DNA of 64,000 nucleotides. Source: DATMGU01 sp035555315. Its GTDB lineage: Bacteria; Pseudomonadota; Alphaproteobacteria; ATCC43930; CGMCC-115725. The notes beneath the pieces were generated by a model that worked only from the letters and a program-made list of their open reading frames with translations, ran no database searches and had not been told where the DNA came from. The stretch lies in the NCBI GenBank assembly GCA_035555315.1, contig DATMGU010000136.1, positions 40,633 to 104,632 of the forward strand. Direction: 5' to 3'. This document shows positions 27,023 through 34,219 of the stretch, piece by piece (position 1 is the first letter of the stretch; each line of letters starts with the position of its first letter). Position numbers and translations under genes: made by a program.

Positions 27023-27963
27023 GCGACGGCGCGAGCGGTCTTGATCACGGCAGGGCGAAACGTCTTCGGGATGCCCGCCTTGGCGAGTTGACCATGCAGC
27101 GGCTCGGCCGGCAGACCGGCGCCGAGCACCGCGCGCGCCGCCAGCAACCGATCGAGATCGATGCCGGTGTCGAACCCCATGCTCTCCAGCATGAACACCA
27201 GATCCTCGGTGACGATGTTGCCCGACGCGCCGGGGGCGAACGGACAGCCGCCCAACCCGGCCAGGGCCGCGTCGAAATTGCGAATCCCCTCCTCCAGCCC
27301 GGCGAGCGCGTTGGCGAGGCCGAGGCCCATCGTGTCGTGCAGGTGCAACCCGGTCAGCCGATCGCCGATCGCGGCTCGGACGGCGCGCACCATGGATTTG
27401 ATCTGTGCCGGATGGGCATACCCCACCGTATCGGCCAGCGTCACCTCATGGGCACCGGTCGCGGCCAGGGCCGACGCCACCCGGACCACGGCGGCCTCCG
27501 GCACCACACCGTCGATCGAGCAGCCGAAGGCTGTCGAACAGGCCGCTTCGACCTCGACCCTGGCATCCGACTCCCGCACCCAGTCGACGATCTTACCGAC
27601 CTCGGCGATCTGCTCGTCCGGCGTCCGGTTGAGATTGGCGCGGCTATGGCCCTCGCTGACCGAAACCGGAATGCTGACGCGATGGGCGCCCGCCGCGACA
27701 GCGTTCTGCGCGCCGCGCAGATTGGGCACCAAGGCCATCACGGTGAGGCCGGGTATCTTCACGGCCGCGCGGACGATCTGGTCGGTATCGGCCATCTGCG
27801 GGATCAGCTTGGGCGGCACGAAGCTGCCGACCTCGATCTCGGACACGCCGGCGGCGGCGATCGCCGCGATCCAGCGCATCTTGACCGCCGTCGGCATGAT
27901 GGTCTTGGCCATCTGCAACCCGTCGCGCGGCCCAACCTCGCAGACGATCACCCGTTCCGCCAT
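27019..27963 (-). CDS. Hydroxymethylglutaryl-CoA lyase family protein
   Basis: TIM-barrel lyase of the HMGL family, cleaving HMG-CoA to acetoacetate and acetyl-CoA or a close analogue. Asp14 in EVGPRDGLQ is the metal ligand, HLHDTMGLG (207-215) supplies the metal-binding histidines, and Cys240 in LGGCPFAPGASGN matches the catalytic loop cysteine of HMG-CoA lyase. Length 314 is normal. It is translated first and its stop overlaps the CoA-transferase start. In leucine degradation this enzyme usually sits with liuABCD; here it is paired with a transferase instead, suggesting an externally supplied acid. (R)-citramalyl-CoA lyases are related, so the exact substrate is open. Confidence 0.88.
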   Translation of the reverse strand: MAERVIVCEVGPRDGLQMAKTIMPTAVKMRWIAAIAAAGVSEIEVGSFVPPKLIPQMADTDQIVRAAVKIPGLTVMALVPNLRGAQNAVAAGAHRVSIPVSVSEGHSRANLNRTPDEQIAEVGKIVDWVRESDARVEVEAACSTAFGCSIDGVVPEAAVVRVASALAATGAHEVTLADTVGYAHPAQIKSMVRAVRAAIGDRLTGLHLHDTMGLGLANALAGLEEGIRNFDAALAGLGGCPFAPGASGNIVTEDLVFMLESMGFDTGIDLDRLLAARAVLGAGLPAEPLHGQLAKAGIPKTFRPAVIKTARAVA

Positions 27964-28109
27964 AACGTAACCTCCTATTGCCCGCCTCGAACGATCGGGC
28001 GCTTGGCGTCAGCATAGTCCCTGAGCCGTCGCCTTCTCCACCCTCTTCGAGCGTCCTCCTCAAGCGGGGGCGGCCGGGACGATAGCCGCCCGGCCGCCCG
28101 TTCGGAGGC

Positions 28110-28901
28110 TCAGAACACCGGCAGGTTGGGGAGATCCTGATGGAACCATTTCTGGTGGATGACGCTCAATTCGCCGTTGTTCTTGACGAAGTAGATGAAG
28201 GTATTGACCCACTGGTGCAGGTTCCATTGGTCTTTGCGCAGGGTGATGCCGTTCGGCTGGCGCAGCAGCATGAATTTACGCTCGATATTCCCCGAGGGGT
28301 TCGCCGCGAAGAAGGTATCGCCGGTCAGCCCGGTCTCGGCGATCGCGTCCACCTGGCCGGTCAGCAGCGCCTGATAGGTGCTGGGATCATCGTCGAAGCG
28401 GCTCATCTTGACGTCGCTGCCCAGCGTCTGGGTCAGGATGACGTCCTGCACCGTGCCGCGCGGCACGCCGACCCGTTTGCCCTTGAGGTCTTCGATCTTC
28501 TCGATATGCGCGGATTTGGGCGCGAACACGACATTCTCGATGGCGCTATAGGGGATCGAGAACAGCACCTGCTTGGCCCGTTCCGGGGTGATGCCGAAGG
28601 TGGCGACGATCATGTCGACCTTGTTGGTCACCAGAAACGGGATACGGTTCGGGCTGGTCAACTGCACCAGATTGACCTTCACGCCCATATATTTGCCGAG
28701 CAGCTTCGCCACCTCGATGTCGTAGCCGTCGGGTTCCTGCTGGGCGTTCAAGATGCCATAGGGCGGCAGGTCCACCAGCACGCCGATGTTGATCGAGCCG
28801 CGGCTGATGATCTCGTCCACGGTCTGCGCGGCGGCGGGACGGATATGCAGGACGGCACCCATGATCAGGATGGCCGCGACGAATAGCTTGAATGGTCGCA
28901 T
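28110..28901 (-). CDS. Polar amino-acid-type ABC transporter substrate-binding protein
   Basis: Periplasmic type II binding protein (SBP_bac_3). A signal peptide with cleavage after AAAQ or AAA occupies the first 24 or so residues. The core starts with IISRGSINIGVLVDLPPYGILN and continues with GYDIEVAKLLGKYMGVKVNLVQLT, the standard family lobes. GGGGAG about 10 bases before the ATG at 28901 favours this start over an ATG at 28919. Length 263 is typical. It is followed on the same strand by two permease genes. Ligands of the family are polar amino acids, opines and small organic acids; adjacency to the CoA-transferase/lyase pair suggests an organic acid, but this is only inference. The sequence ends DLPNLPVF. 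Confidence 0.9.
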   Translation of the reverse strand: MRPFKLFVAAILIMGAVLHIRPAAAQTVDEIISRGSINIGVLVDLPPYGILNAQQEPDGYDIEVAKLLGKYMGVKVNLVQLTSPNRIPFLVTNKVDMIVATFGITPERAKQVLFSIPYSAIENVVFAPKSAHIEKIEDLKGKRVGVPRGTVQDVILTQTLGSDVKMSRFDDDPSTYQALLTGQVDAIAETGLTGDTFFAANPSGNIERKFMLLRQPNGITLRKDQWNLHQWVNTFIYFVKNNGELSVIHQKWFHQDLPNLPVF

Positions 28902-28928
28902 CAAGGTGTTTCTCCCCATTTGGTTTTC

Positions 28929-29582
28929 TTATCGTTGGTAAGCCCGGGCGAGACGGGCTTCTAGGCGTTGACTCGCCAGGCTCAACGGCCAGCACAGGAT
29001 GAAATAGATCAGTGCCACGCTGCCGAAGATGGTGAAGGGCCGGAAAGTCGCGTTGTTCAGAAGCTGGCCCGCGCGCGTCAATTCGACGAAGCCGATGATC
29101 GCCGCGAGTGACGTGCTTTTGACCAAATTGACCAGGAACCCGACCGTCGGCGGCAGGGCGATGCGCAGCGCCTGGGGAAAGATCACGCGCAGCAGTCGCG
29201 GATAGGCCGGCAGGCCCAGCGCCTCGGCCGCTTCCCACTGACCTTTAGGCACCGCCTGGATCGACCCTCGCCAAATCTCGCCGAGGAACGCGCCGGCATT
29301 GAGGCTGAGTCCGAGCAAGGCCGAGAGATAGGCCCCGAGGCCGAAGCCCAGCATATCGGCGCCGAAGAACACCACGAAAAGCTGCAGCAGCAGCGGCGTG
29401 CCCTGGAACAGCCGGATATAGAAGATCGCGATCCAGCGCGGCACGGCGCTGTGGGAGATGCGCATCAGCGCGATTAGCAATCCCAGCACGCCGCCACCGA
29501 TGAAGCCGAACGCCGAGAGCAGCAGCGTCCAGCGCGCCGCCATGATCAGAAACACGACGTCGGAGACCGAGAACGCGCGCAT
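28929..29582 (-). CDS. Amino-acid-type ABC transporter permease
   Basis: A 217-residue inner-membrane subunit of the HisM/GlnP family with about five helices. The conserved cytoplasmic coupling loop is EAAEALGLPAYPRLLRVIFPQALRIALPP, including the EAA-x3-G motif. FYIRLFQGTPLLLQLFVVFFG in the first half is also a family signature. Its start overlaps the stop of the other permease by one base. No ATP-binding subunit is encoded nearby. Confidence 0.92.
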   Translation of the reverse strand: MRAFSVSDVVFLIMAARWTLLLSAFGFIGGGVLGLLIALMRISHSAVPRWIAIFYIRLFQGTPLLLQLFVVFFGADMLGFGLGAYLSALLGLSLNAGAFLGEIWRGSIQAVPKGQWEAAEALGLPAYPRLLRVIFPQALRIALPPTVGFLVNLVKSTSLAAIIGFVELTRAGQLLNNATFRPFTIFGSVALIYFILCWPLSLASQRLEARLARAYQR

Positions 29583-30256
29583 CAGCTGCGTGCCCCCCGC
29601 GCGCCGAAGGCGACCCGGTGAACGCCTGCGAAGACCGCGGTGAACATCAGCGACAGCGTCAGATAGACGCCGATCGCGGCGAGATAGGCCTCGAAGCTGC
29701 GGAAGGTGCGGCCCTGGACGTCCTGGGCGGCGGAGGTGAGATCATCGGCCGAAATCACCGAGACGATCGACGAATTCAGCATCAGCAGGATGAATTGGCT
29801 GCCCAGCGGCGCGAACACCACGCGCAGCGCCTGCGGCAGGATCACCTTGCGGAAGATGACGAAGCTTCGCAGCCCCAACGCCCGTGCCGCCTCGGCCTGG
29901 CCATGGTCGATGCTCTCGATGCCGGCGCGGACGATCTCGATGGTATAGGCGCTGCCGTTCAGCACCATGGCGACGAGCGCGCCGGTATTGGCATCGAGGC
30001 GCAGGCCGATCACCGGCAGACCGAAAAAGATGACGAAGATCTGCACCAGAAAGGGCGTGTTGCGGATGAATTCCACATAACTCGCGACGGCGATCGACAG
30101 CCAGCGCGGACCGGCGGTACGGGCGAGCGCGCCGAACACGGCGACGATGAGACTCAGCACCATCGACACCGCCGAGAGCCGCAGCGTGTAGAGCGTGCCC
30201 GACAGGAACTCATCCCGCGCGGCCCAGATGTCGCCGAAGTGAAAGACATAGTTCAT
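29582..30256 (-). CDS. Amino-acid-type ABC transporter permease
   Basis: A 224-residue HisM/GlnP-family membrane subunit. The N-terminal signature LSGTLYTLRLSAVSMVLSL is followed by YVEFIRNTPFLVQIFVIFFGLP and by the coupling loop QAEAARALGLRSFVIFRKVILPQALR. It pairs with the next permease to form the membrane heterodimer. It is translated first of the two permeases, while the binding-protein gene comes third, an order permease-permease-binding protein. The missing ATPase must come from elsewhere, or was lost when the neighbouring island rearranged. Confidence 0.92.
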   Translation of the reverse strand: MNYVFHFGDIWAARDEFLSGTLYTLRLSAVSMVLSLIVAVFGALARTAGPRWLSIAVASYVEFIRNTPFLVQIFVIFFGLPVIGLRLDANTGALVAMVLNGSAYTIEIVRAGIESIDHGQAEAARALGLRSFVIFRKVILPQALRVVFAPLGSQFILLMLNSSIVSVISADDLTSAAQDVQGRTFRSFEAYLAAIGVYLTLSLMFTAVFAGVHRVAFGARGARS

Positions 30257-30366
30257 GCCGCGACGCGCGTCCCGCCGCGTCCGCTCTTCCAGCGCATCGC
30301 TTCCCCCTATCGGACCTTATGACGTCGGGCTTATAGCGCCCGTACCGCAACAGCTAAACAGCAAGC

Positions 30367-30510
30367 GCGCTCGCTGTCGAGCGTCACCGGGACCATCATC
30401 ACCGGAGAAGCAGCATCGACCGCGACGAGCGATCCTTCACGATAGCGCTTCCGCCAACCGAACACCTGGCTCGCGTTCACATCGTAGCGTCGGCGAAATG
30501 AGGCGGCTGA
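30367..30510 (-). pseudogene. Remnant of an IS66-family tnpA (accessory protein)
   Basis: The minus strand reads SFRRRYDVNASQVFGWRKRYREG followed by PVMMVPVTL. This is the helix-turn-helix and following part of IS66 TnpA, whose consensus has a 'R-x-H-G-V-N-x-x-Q-x-F-x-W-R-x-x-Y-R-E-G' pattern. The N-terminal part and the downstream tnpB and tnpC genes are missing, so only a scar remains. It lies at the boundary between the ABC transporter genes and the lower-GC catabolic island. That position supports mobile-element-mediated rearrangement there. Confidence 0.6.
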
Positions 30511-30577
30511 GAAAGGCGACCCCGTCGGACGGGTACCTTGCGTTGCGAAACGCGAACGCCATTGCTGAATGGCCACT

Positions 30578-30741
30578 ATCCCGGCATACGGGATCGTAGC
30601 GATAGTCACGCCGGTTCGTTGACTGTTCTATCTCGGCTCGCTAATGTCCTATCGAGCTCACATGGGTCGCCAACCCGCCGTACGGGAGTCAAAACTTGTG
30701 TTTATGGCAACAATGTCGCATCTTTCACTGCGCCCGGCAAG
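30578..30741 (+). repeat. Direct duplication, copy 1: promoter region plus truncated 5' end of the VOC gene
   Basis: Copy 1 of an imperfect tandem repeat of about 165 bases, roughly 85-90 percent identical to copy 2 by eye. It starts with a hairpin, ATCCCG / CGGGAT (30578-30583 and 30589-30594, 5-base loop), and ends with the first 12 or so codons of the VOC gene, beginning with GTG at 30698 instead of ATG and running into a TGA after about 20 codons. Two of the differences within the matching coding portion, in the Ala and Ser codons, are synonymous. Confidence 0.8.
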
Positions 30742-30907
30742 ATCCCGGTATGCGGGATGATGTGGCGATAGTCACGCCGGTTCGCCGACTGTTCTATTTC
30801 GGCTCGTTAACGTCCTCTCGGGCTTACAGGGATCGTTAACCCGCCATACGGGAGTCAAAACTTATGTTTATGGCGACAATGTCGCATCTTTCGCTGCGCT
30901 CGCCGGA
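30742..30907 (+). repeat. Direct duplication, copy 2: upstream region and intact start of the VOC gene
   Basis: Second copy of the repeat. The hairpin is kept (ATCCCG at 30742-30747 and CGGGAT at 30753-30758) although its loop differs from copy 1. The offset between the copies is 164 bases at the hairpin and 166 bases from GCGATAGTCACGCCGG onwards. This copy leads into the intact dioxygenase start at 30864, so it is the probable working promoter/leader. Confidence 0.8.
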
Positions 30908-31709
30908 CGTGCTTGCGCTTGAGCACTACTATGCGGACACGATGGGCTTGACTGTCCAAGAGCGTTTGGACGGCGGTCGCGTGAGACTGGGTTGGGGGAG
31001 AGGTCACCACGCAATTGAACTAGTGCCTGGTGACAATGGGATGGATCATTTCGCATTCGAGGTACACGGTGAAAATGGGTTGCGAGACCTGAAAGGACGC
31101 CTTGCGAATGCACAGACCAAACATGAAGAAATAATTCCGGCGGGAAATCATCCGCCGGCAATACAGATATCTGATCCTGACGGAAATCGCGTGCTGTTCC
31201 ACGGCCGCATTGATCGTAGTGGTGAGGGTGGACACGGAACACGGCCAGACCGTATCCAGCATATTGTGTTATCCAGTCGCAATAGCGCGCGTTTAAACGC
31301 GTTTTACCTGGATGTAATCGGATTTCGCCTTTCCGACAGACTGGTTGGTGATGTTTTTTGCTGGGCGCGCTCTGATCATTTCCACCACTCGTTGGGTATA
31401 GCGCAACGAAAAAACGTCAGCGGCCTCGACCACTTCTCGTTCGATATTGCTGATTGGGAACAGTTCAAACGCTGGAGCGACCACCTAGCACGCAAATCTT
31501 GTCCGATTCTGTGGGGGCCGGGCCGACATGGTCCCGGCAATAATCTATCAATCATGTTTCGTGATCCGCAGGGCTATTTGATCGAGCTATCGGCCGAAAT
31601 GGAACTGTATTGGGACGATATCACGTCTCAAGTACCTCGCGAATGGGAAGCAAGTAATAGATCGACCAGCTTGTGGGGACACTCTCCTGACCTGCATCGC
31701 GATGGCTGA
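30864..31709 (+). CDS. VOC-superfamily extradiol (catechol 2,3-dioxygenase-like) ring-cleavage dioxygenase
   Basis: Two-module vicinal-oxygen-chelate protein of 281 residues. The N-terminal module starts SHLSLRSPDV and the C-terminal module carries the predicted Fe(II) triad: His133 (IQHIVL), His190 (GLDHFSFD) and Glu241 (YLIELSAEME). GPGRHGPGNN before the last strand is common in catecholic meta-cleavage enzymes. It probably opens a catechol-like or dihydroxy-heteroaromatic ring with O2. First gene of a co-directional catabolic set with FAH-family and isochorismatase-family hydrolases. GC and codon use are lower and less biased than in the flanking core genes. A non-dioxygenase VOC activity cannot be excluded. 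Confidence 0.82.
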   Translation: MFMATMSHLSLRSPDVLALEHYYADTMGLTVQERLDGGRVRLGWGRGHHAIELVPGDNGMDHFAFEVHGENGLRDLKGRLANAQTKHEEIIPAGNHPPAIQISDPDGNRVLFHGRIDRSGEGGHGTRPDRIQHIVLSSRNSARLNAFYLDVIGFRLSDRLVGDVFCWARSDHFHHSLGIAQRKNVSGLDHFSFDIADWEQFKRWSDHLARKSCPILWGPGRHGPGNNLSIMFRDPQGYLIELSAEMELYWDDITSQVPREWEASNRSTSLWGHSPDLHRDG

Positions 31710-31735
31710 TGAGTTTTTGATAAACATTGTGATGG

Positions 31736-31751
31736 CAACAACCGATTGTTG
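31736..31751. promoter_or_regulatory. 16-bp palindrome upstream of the FAH-family gene, candidate operator
   Basis: CAACAA-CCGA-TTGTTG is a perfect 6-base inverted repeat with a 4-base centre, 46 bases before the FAH-family start, in an AT-rich spacer. Its size suits a dimeric regulator such as the IclR protein encoded downstream. No protein-binding evidence exists. Confidence 0.35.
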
Positions 31752-31797
31752 TTTATTAGCGGTATATATTGGCTGATCGAAAATTTGGGACGAAATC

Positions 31798-32655
31798 ATG
31801 AAGTTCGCCAGCATCTGTTACAACGGGATCAACTATGCGGCTCTCATTGAAAATAACGAGGCGATTCCCTTAACCGGTATCGACGAAATCGGCGCTGCTA
31901 CGCCGATGGAAATTCTTGAAAACCCGCCATTGGACCATAGCGCCAAAATATCTCTACTCGACGTTAAGCTTCGTGCTCTCGTGCCTAATCCTTCCAAGAT
32001 AATCTGTGTGGGGCTTAACTTCAGAGAACACATTGCGGAGTGCGAGCAGGGAACACCGAGCTATCCGGTTTTTTTTAACAAATTTGCAAGTTCCCTGATC
32101 GGCCCATACGAAGATATTACCCTTCCTCCGGAGACGGAACGCCTCGACTATGAAGCCGAATTGGCAGTGGTCATCGGGAAAGAGTGCCGTCGTGTCTCGA
32201 AGGAGAATGCACGTCATTATATCGCGGGCTATACCGTGGCAAACGACATTACGATGCGTGACTTCCAATTCCGCACGCATCAATGGATGGCCGGTAAAGC
32301 GTGGGACCGCTCAACGCCATTGGGCCCTTTCCTGGTGACGAGCGATGAGATCGCGGATCCCCAAGAACTGACTATCAAACTTCATGTCGATGGCGAAATT
32401 CGACAAAATTCTTCCACAAGCATGATGATTTACAGTGTAGCCGAATTGATTTCGGCTTTATCGGAGTTCACGACCCTGTTGCCCGGGGACGTTGTCTTGA
32501 CCGGCACACCCAGCGGAGTTGGTGACCGACGAAACCCGCCGAGCTATCTCCAGGACGGATCGATCGTAACCGTTGGAATCTCAGGCGTGGGTGAGATTCG
32601 TAATCGCGTCCGCAGCGAGAATCCCTTGCGACGTTCAACTACGGTGACGGCATGA
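31798..32655 (+). CDS. Fumarylacetoacetate hydrolase (FAH) family protein
   Basis: A 285-residue FAH-fold enzyme. The divalent-metal ligands are Glu119 and Glu121 (LDYEAELAVVIG) and Asp150 (VANDITMRDF); the C-terminal GTPSGVG loop completes the pocket. Family members hydrolyse beta-diketo acids (acylpyruvates, fumarylpyruvate) or isomerise and decarboxylate meta-cleavage products. Placed right after an extradiol dioxygenase, it most likely processes the ring-opened product. It overlaps the next gene by 4 bases. The exact reaction cannot be read from the sequence. Confidence 0.9.
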   Translation: MKFASICYNGINYAALIENNEAIPLTGIDEIGAATPMEILENPPLDHSAKISLLDVKLRALVPNPSKIICVGLNFREHIAECEQGTPSYPVFFNKFASSLIGPYEDITLPPETERLDYEAELAVVIGKECRRVSKENARHYIAGYTVANDITMRDFQFRTHQWMAGKAWDRSTPLGPFLVTSDEIADPQELTIKLHVDGEIRQNSSTSMMIYSVAELISALSEFTTLLPGDVVLTGTPSGVGDRRNPPSYLQDGSIVTVGISGVGEIRNRVRSENPLRRSTTVTA

Positions 32656-33314
32656 AAAACATGAATTGCGTGTCGCCCAACGATACCATGAGCCAATTCT
32701 CAAAAACGGCCGATATCTATTCTCGTAGCGGCATCGGCGCACGCACTGGTTGGGGCGGCCGGCCGGCCCTGATTATCGTGGACTTTCAGAGGGGCTTCAC
32801 GAACTCCGCCTCGGGTGTTGGCGGGCCGATGCCCCAAGAGATCATAGCTACGAATCAGGTAATCGAGGTCTGTGTGGATCGGGGTGTGCCAATCATGTAC
32901 ACCGCCGTCGGTTTTCAGCGCGGAGAGCGTTCGGCATGGCTAAGAAAGATGCCCGGCTTGCGTGTTCTAGAGGAAGGTAGCCAGTGGTGCGAACTGGATA
33001 ACGAGCTAATCCGCGCGAAAGACGCCCCTTACTGGATCAAACGCGCGCCTTCAGCGTTTTTCGGAACACCGTTGTTGGCTCACCTAACGTCCCTTGCGGT
33101 CGATACAGTCATCATTGCCGGGTGCGTGACGAGTGGCTGCATCCGAGCGACAACAATCGATGCGGCATCAGCTGGATATCGGGTCGTCGTACCGCGCGAA
33201 TGCGTCGCGGATAGGTCGATAGAGGTCCATAACTCCAACTTGTTTGATATCGATTCGAAATACGGGGACGTAATTTCGCTGGCTGAGGCTCTCCAGCACC
33301 TCAGCGCATCGTAG
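32652..33314 (+). CDS. Isochorismatase-family amidohydrolase, maleamate / N-carbamoylsarcosine amidase-like
   Basis: A 220-residue cysteine hydrolase. The catalytic triad is Asp44 (LIIVDFQRGF), Lys130 (YWIKRAPSAFFGT) and Cys163 (TSGCIRATT). The tail VVPRECVADRSIEVHNSNLFDIDSKYGDV is characteristic of N-carbamoylsarcosine amidase and maleamate amidase (NicF) rather than isochorismatase or nicotinamidase. It would release ammonia or a carbamoyl group from an amide. Together with the dioxygenase it hints that the ring being degraded contains nitrogen. The start ATG overlaps the FAH-family stop (ATGA). Confidence 0.87.
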   Translation: MKNMNCVSPNDTMSQFSKTADIYSRSGIGARTGWGGRPALIIVDFQRGFTNSASGVGGPMPQEIIATNQVIEVCVDRGVPIMYTAVGFQRGERSAWLRKMPGLRVLEEGSQWCELDNELIRAKDAPYWIKRAPSAFFGTPLLAHLTSLAVDTVIIAGCVTSGCIRATTIDAASAGYRVVVPRECVADRSIEVHNSNLFDIDSKYGDVISLAEALQHLSAS

Positions 33315-33319
33315 CGACT

Positions 33320-34132
33320 ATGACTACCCCGGAACAATCCAGTCAGGATCCCCTTTCGCCGCGGGCGCATAGTACCTTGGGCTCGGTATCAATTGCGCTA
33401 CGCGTCTTGATGGCATTCAGAGCAGAGCCCTCCCTAGGCGTGACTCAAGTCGCGAAGATGCTGGATATTAGTCGATCGACTGCACATCGGATGCTGAACA
33501 CGCTTGAAGGTATGGGTTTCGTTGTACAGGATCAGACCAGCAAAGTCTATCGTACCGGCCCTGTACTTACAGAGATTAGCTTGGTATCGCTCGGAGGATC
33601 CGACTTAACTCGGATGTACAAACCATTTCTTCGGCAGGTCGTCGCCGAAACCGGGGAAACAGCACATTTGGCGATGTTGAGCGGACGCTCGGCATTGTTT
33701 CTCGACGCGATCGAAACGCCTGCTTTGCTCCGCGCCGGCTCTCGATCGACCACAGCCCTGCCTGCCGAATGTTGCGCGGTCGGAAGGGCAATATTGTCGA
33801 CTTTTCCCGTCGAGAGAGTTCGTGCGCTATATCCGAACGACGCATCGTTGACGAGGCTTTCACGCTCTAGCCCTGCGAGCGTCGAAGACCTTCTCGGCAG
33901 GTTGGACGATGTGCGACTGCGCGGATGGGCAGAGAATTTGGGCGAGACGGAGGCAGATCTTCATGCCATAGCCGTACCGGTACGGCTCTCGGGCAGTCAG
34001 CCTGTCTTTGCCCTGTCAGCCACGGGGCCGGCCGCACGGATGCGCGTAGAGCGCCTAAACGAGATTGGCCCACACTTGGTCAATATCGCCGCGAGTCTGG
34101 TAGAAGCAAATACTCTGCTTGTGAAGTCGTAA
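33320..34132 (+). CDS. IclR-family transcriptional regulator
   Basis: A 270-residue regulator. The winged helix at about residues 22-80 includes GVTQVAKMLDISRSTAHRMLNTLEGMGFV, followed by YRTGPVL at the start of the linker. The C-terminal effector domain has AHLAMLSGRSALFLDAIE and AECCAVGRAIL, the usual GAF-like ligand pocket. It starts 5 bases after the amidohydrolase, so it is likely cotranscribed and self-regulating. IclR proteins commonly control aromatic-acid catabolism and sense a pathway intermediate. The palindrome at 31736 and the hairpins before the VOC gene are candidate targets. Confidence 0.92.
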   Translation: MTTPEQSSQDPLSPRAHSTLGSVSIALRVLMAFRAEPSLGVTQVAKMLDISRSTAHRMLNTLEGMGFVVQDQTSKVYRTGPVLTEISLVSLGGSDLTRMYKPFLRQVVAETGETAHLAMLSGRSALFLDAIETPALLRAGSRSTTALPAECCAVGRAILSTFPVERVRALYPNDASLTRLSRSSPASVEDLLGRLDDVRLRGWAENLGETEADLHAIAVPVRLSGSQPVFALSATGPAARMRVERLNEIGPHLVNIAASLVEANTLLVKS

Positions 34133-34219
34133 TCGATCGCGAGTGCGCCGCAGAGAGGGCGTGTCTGTAGTTTCTATGGTTATTTCGTATTATCACGGCT
34201 AAACAACGTCAGGTGGAAT

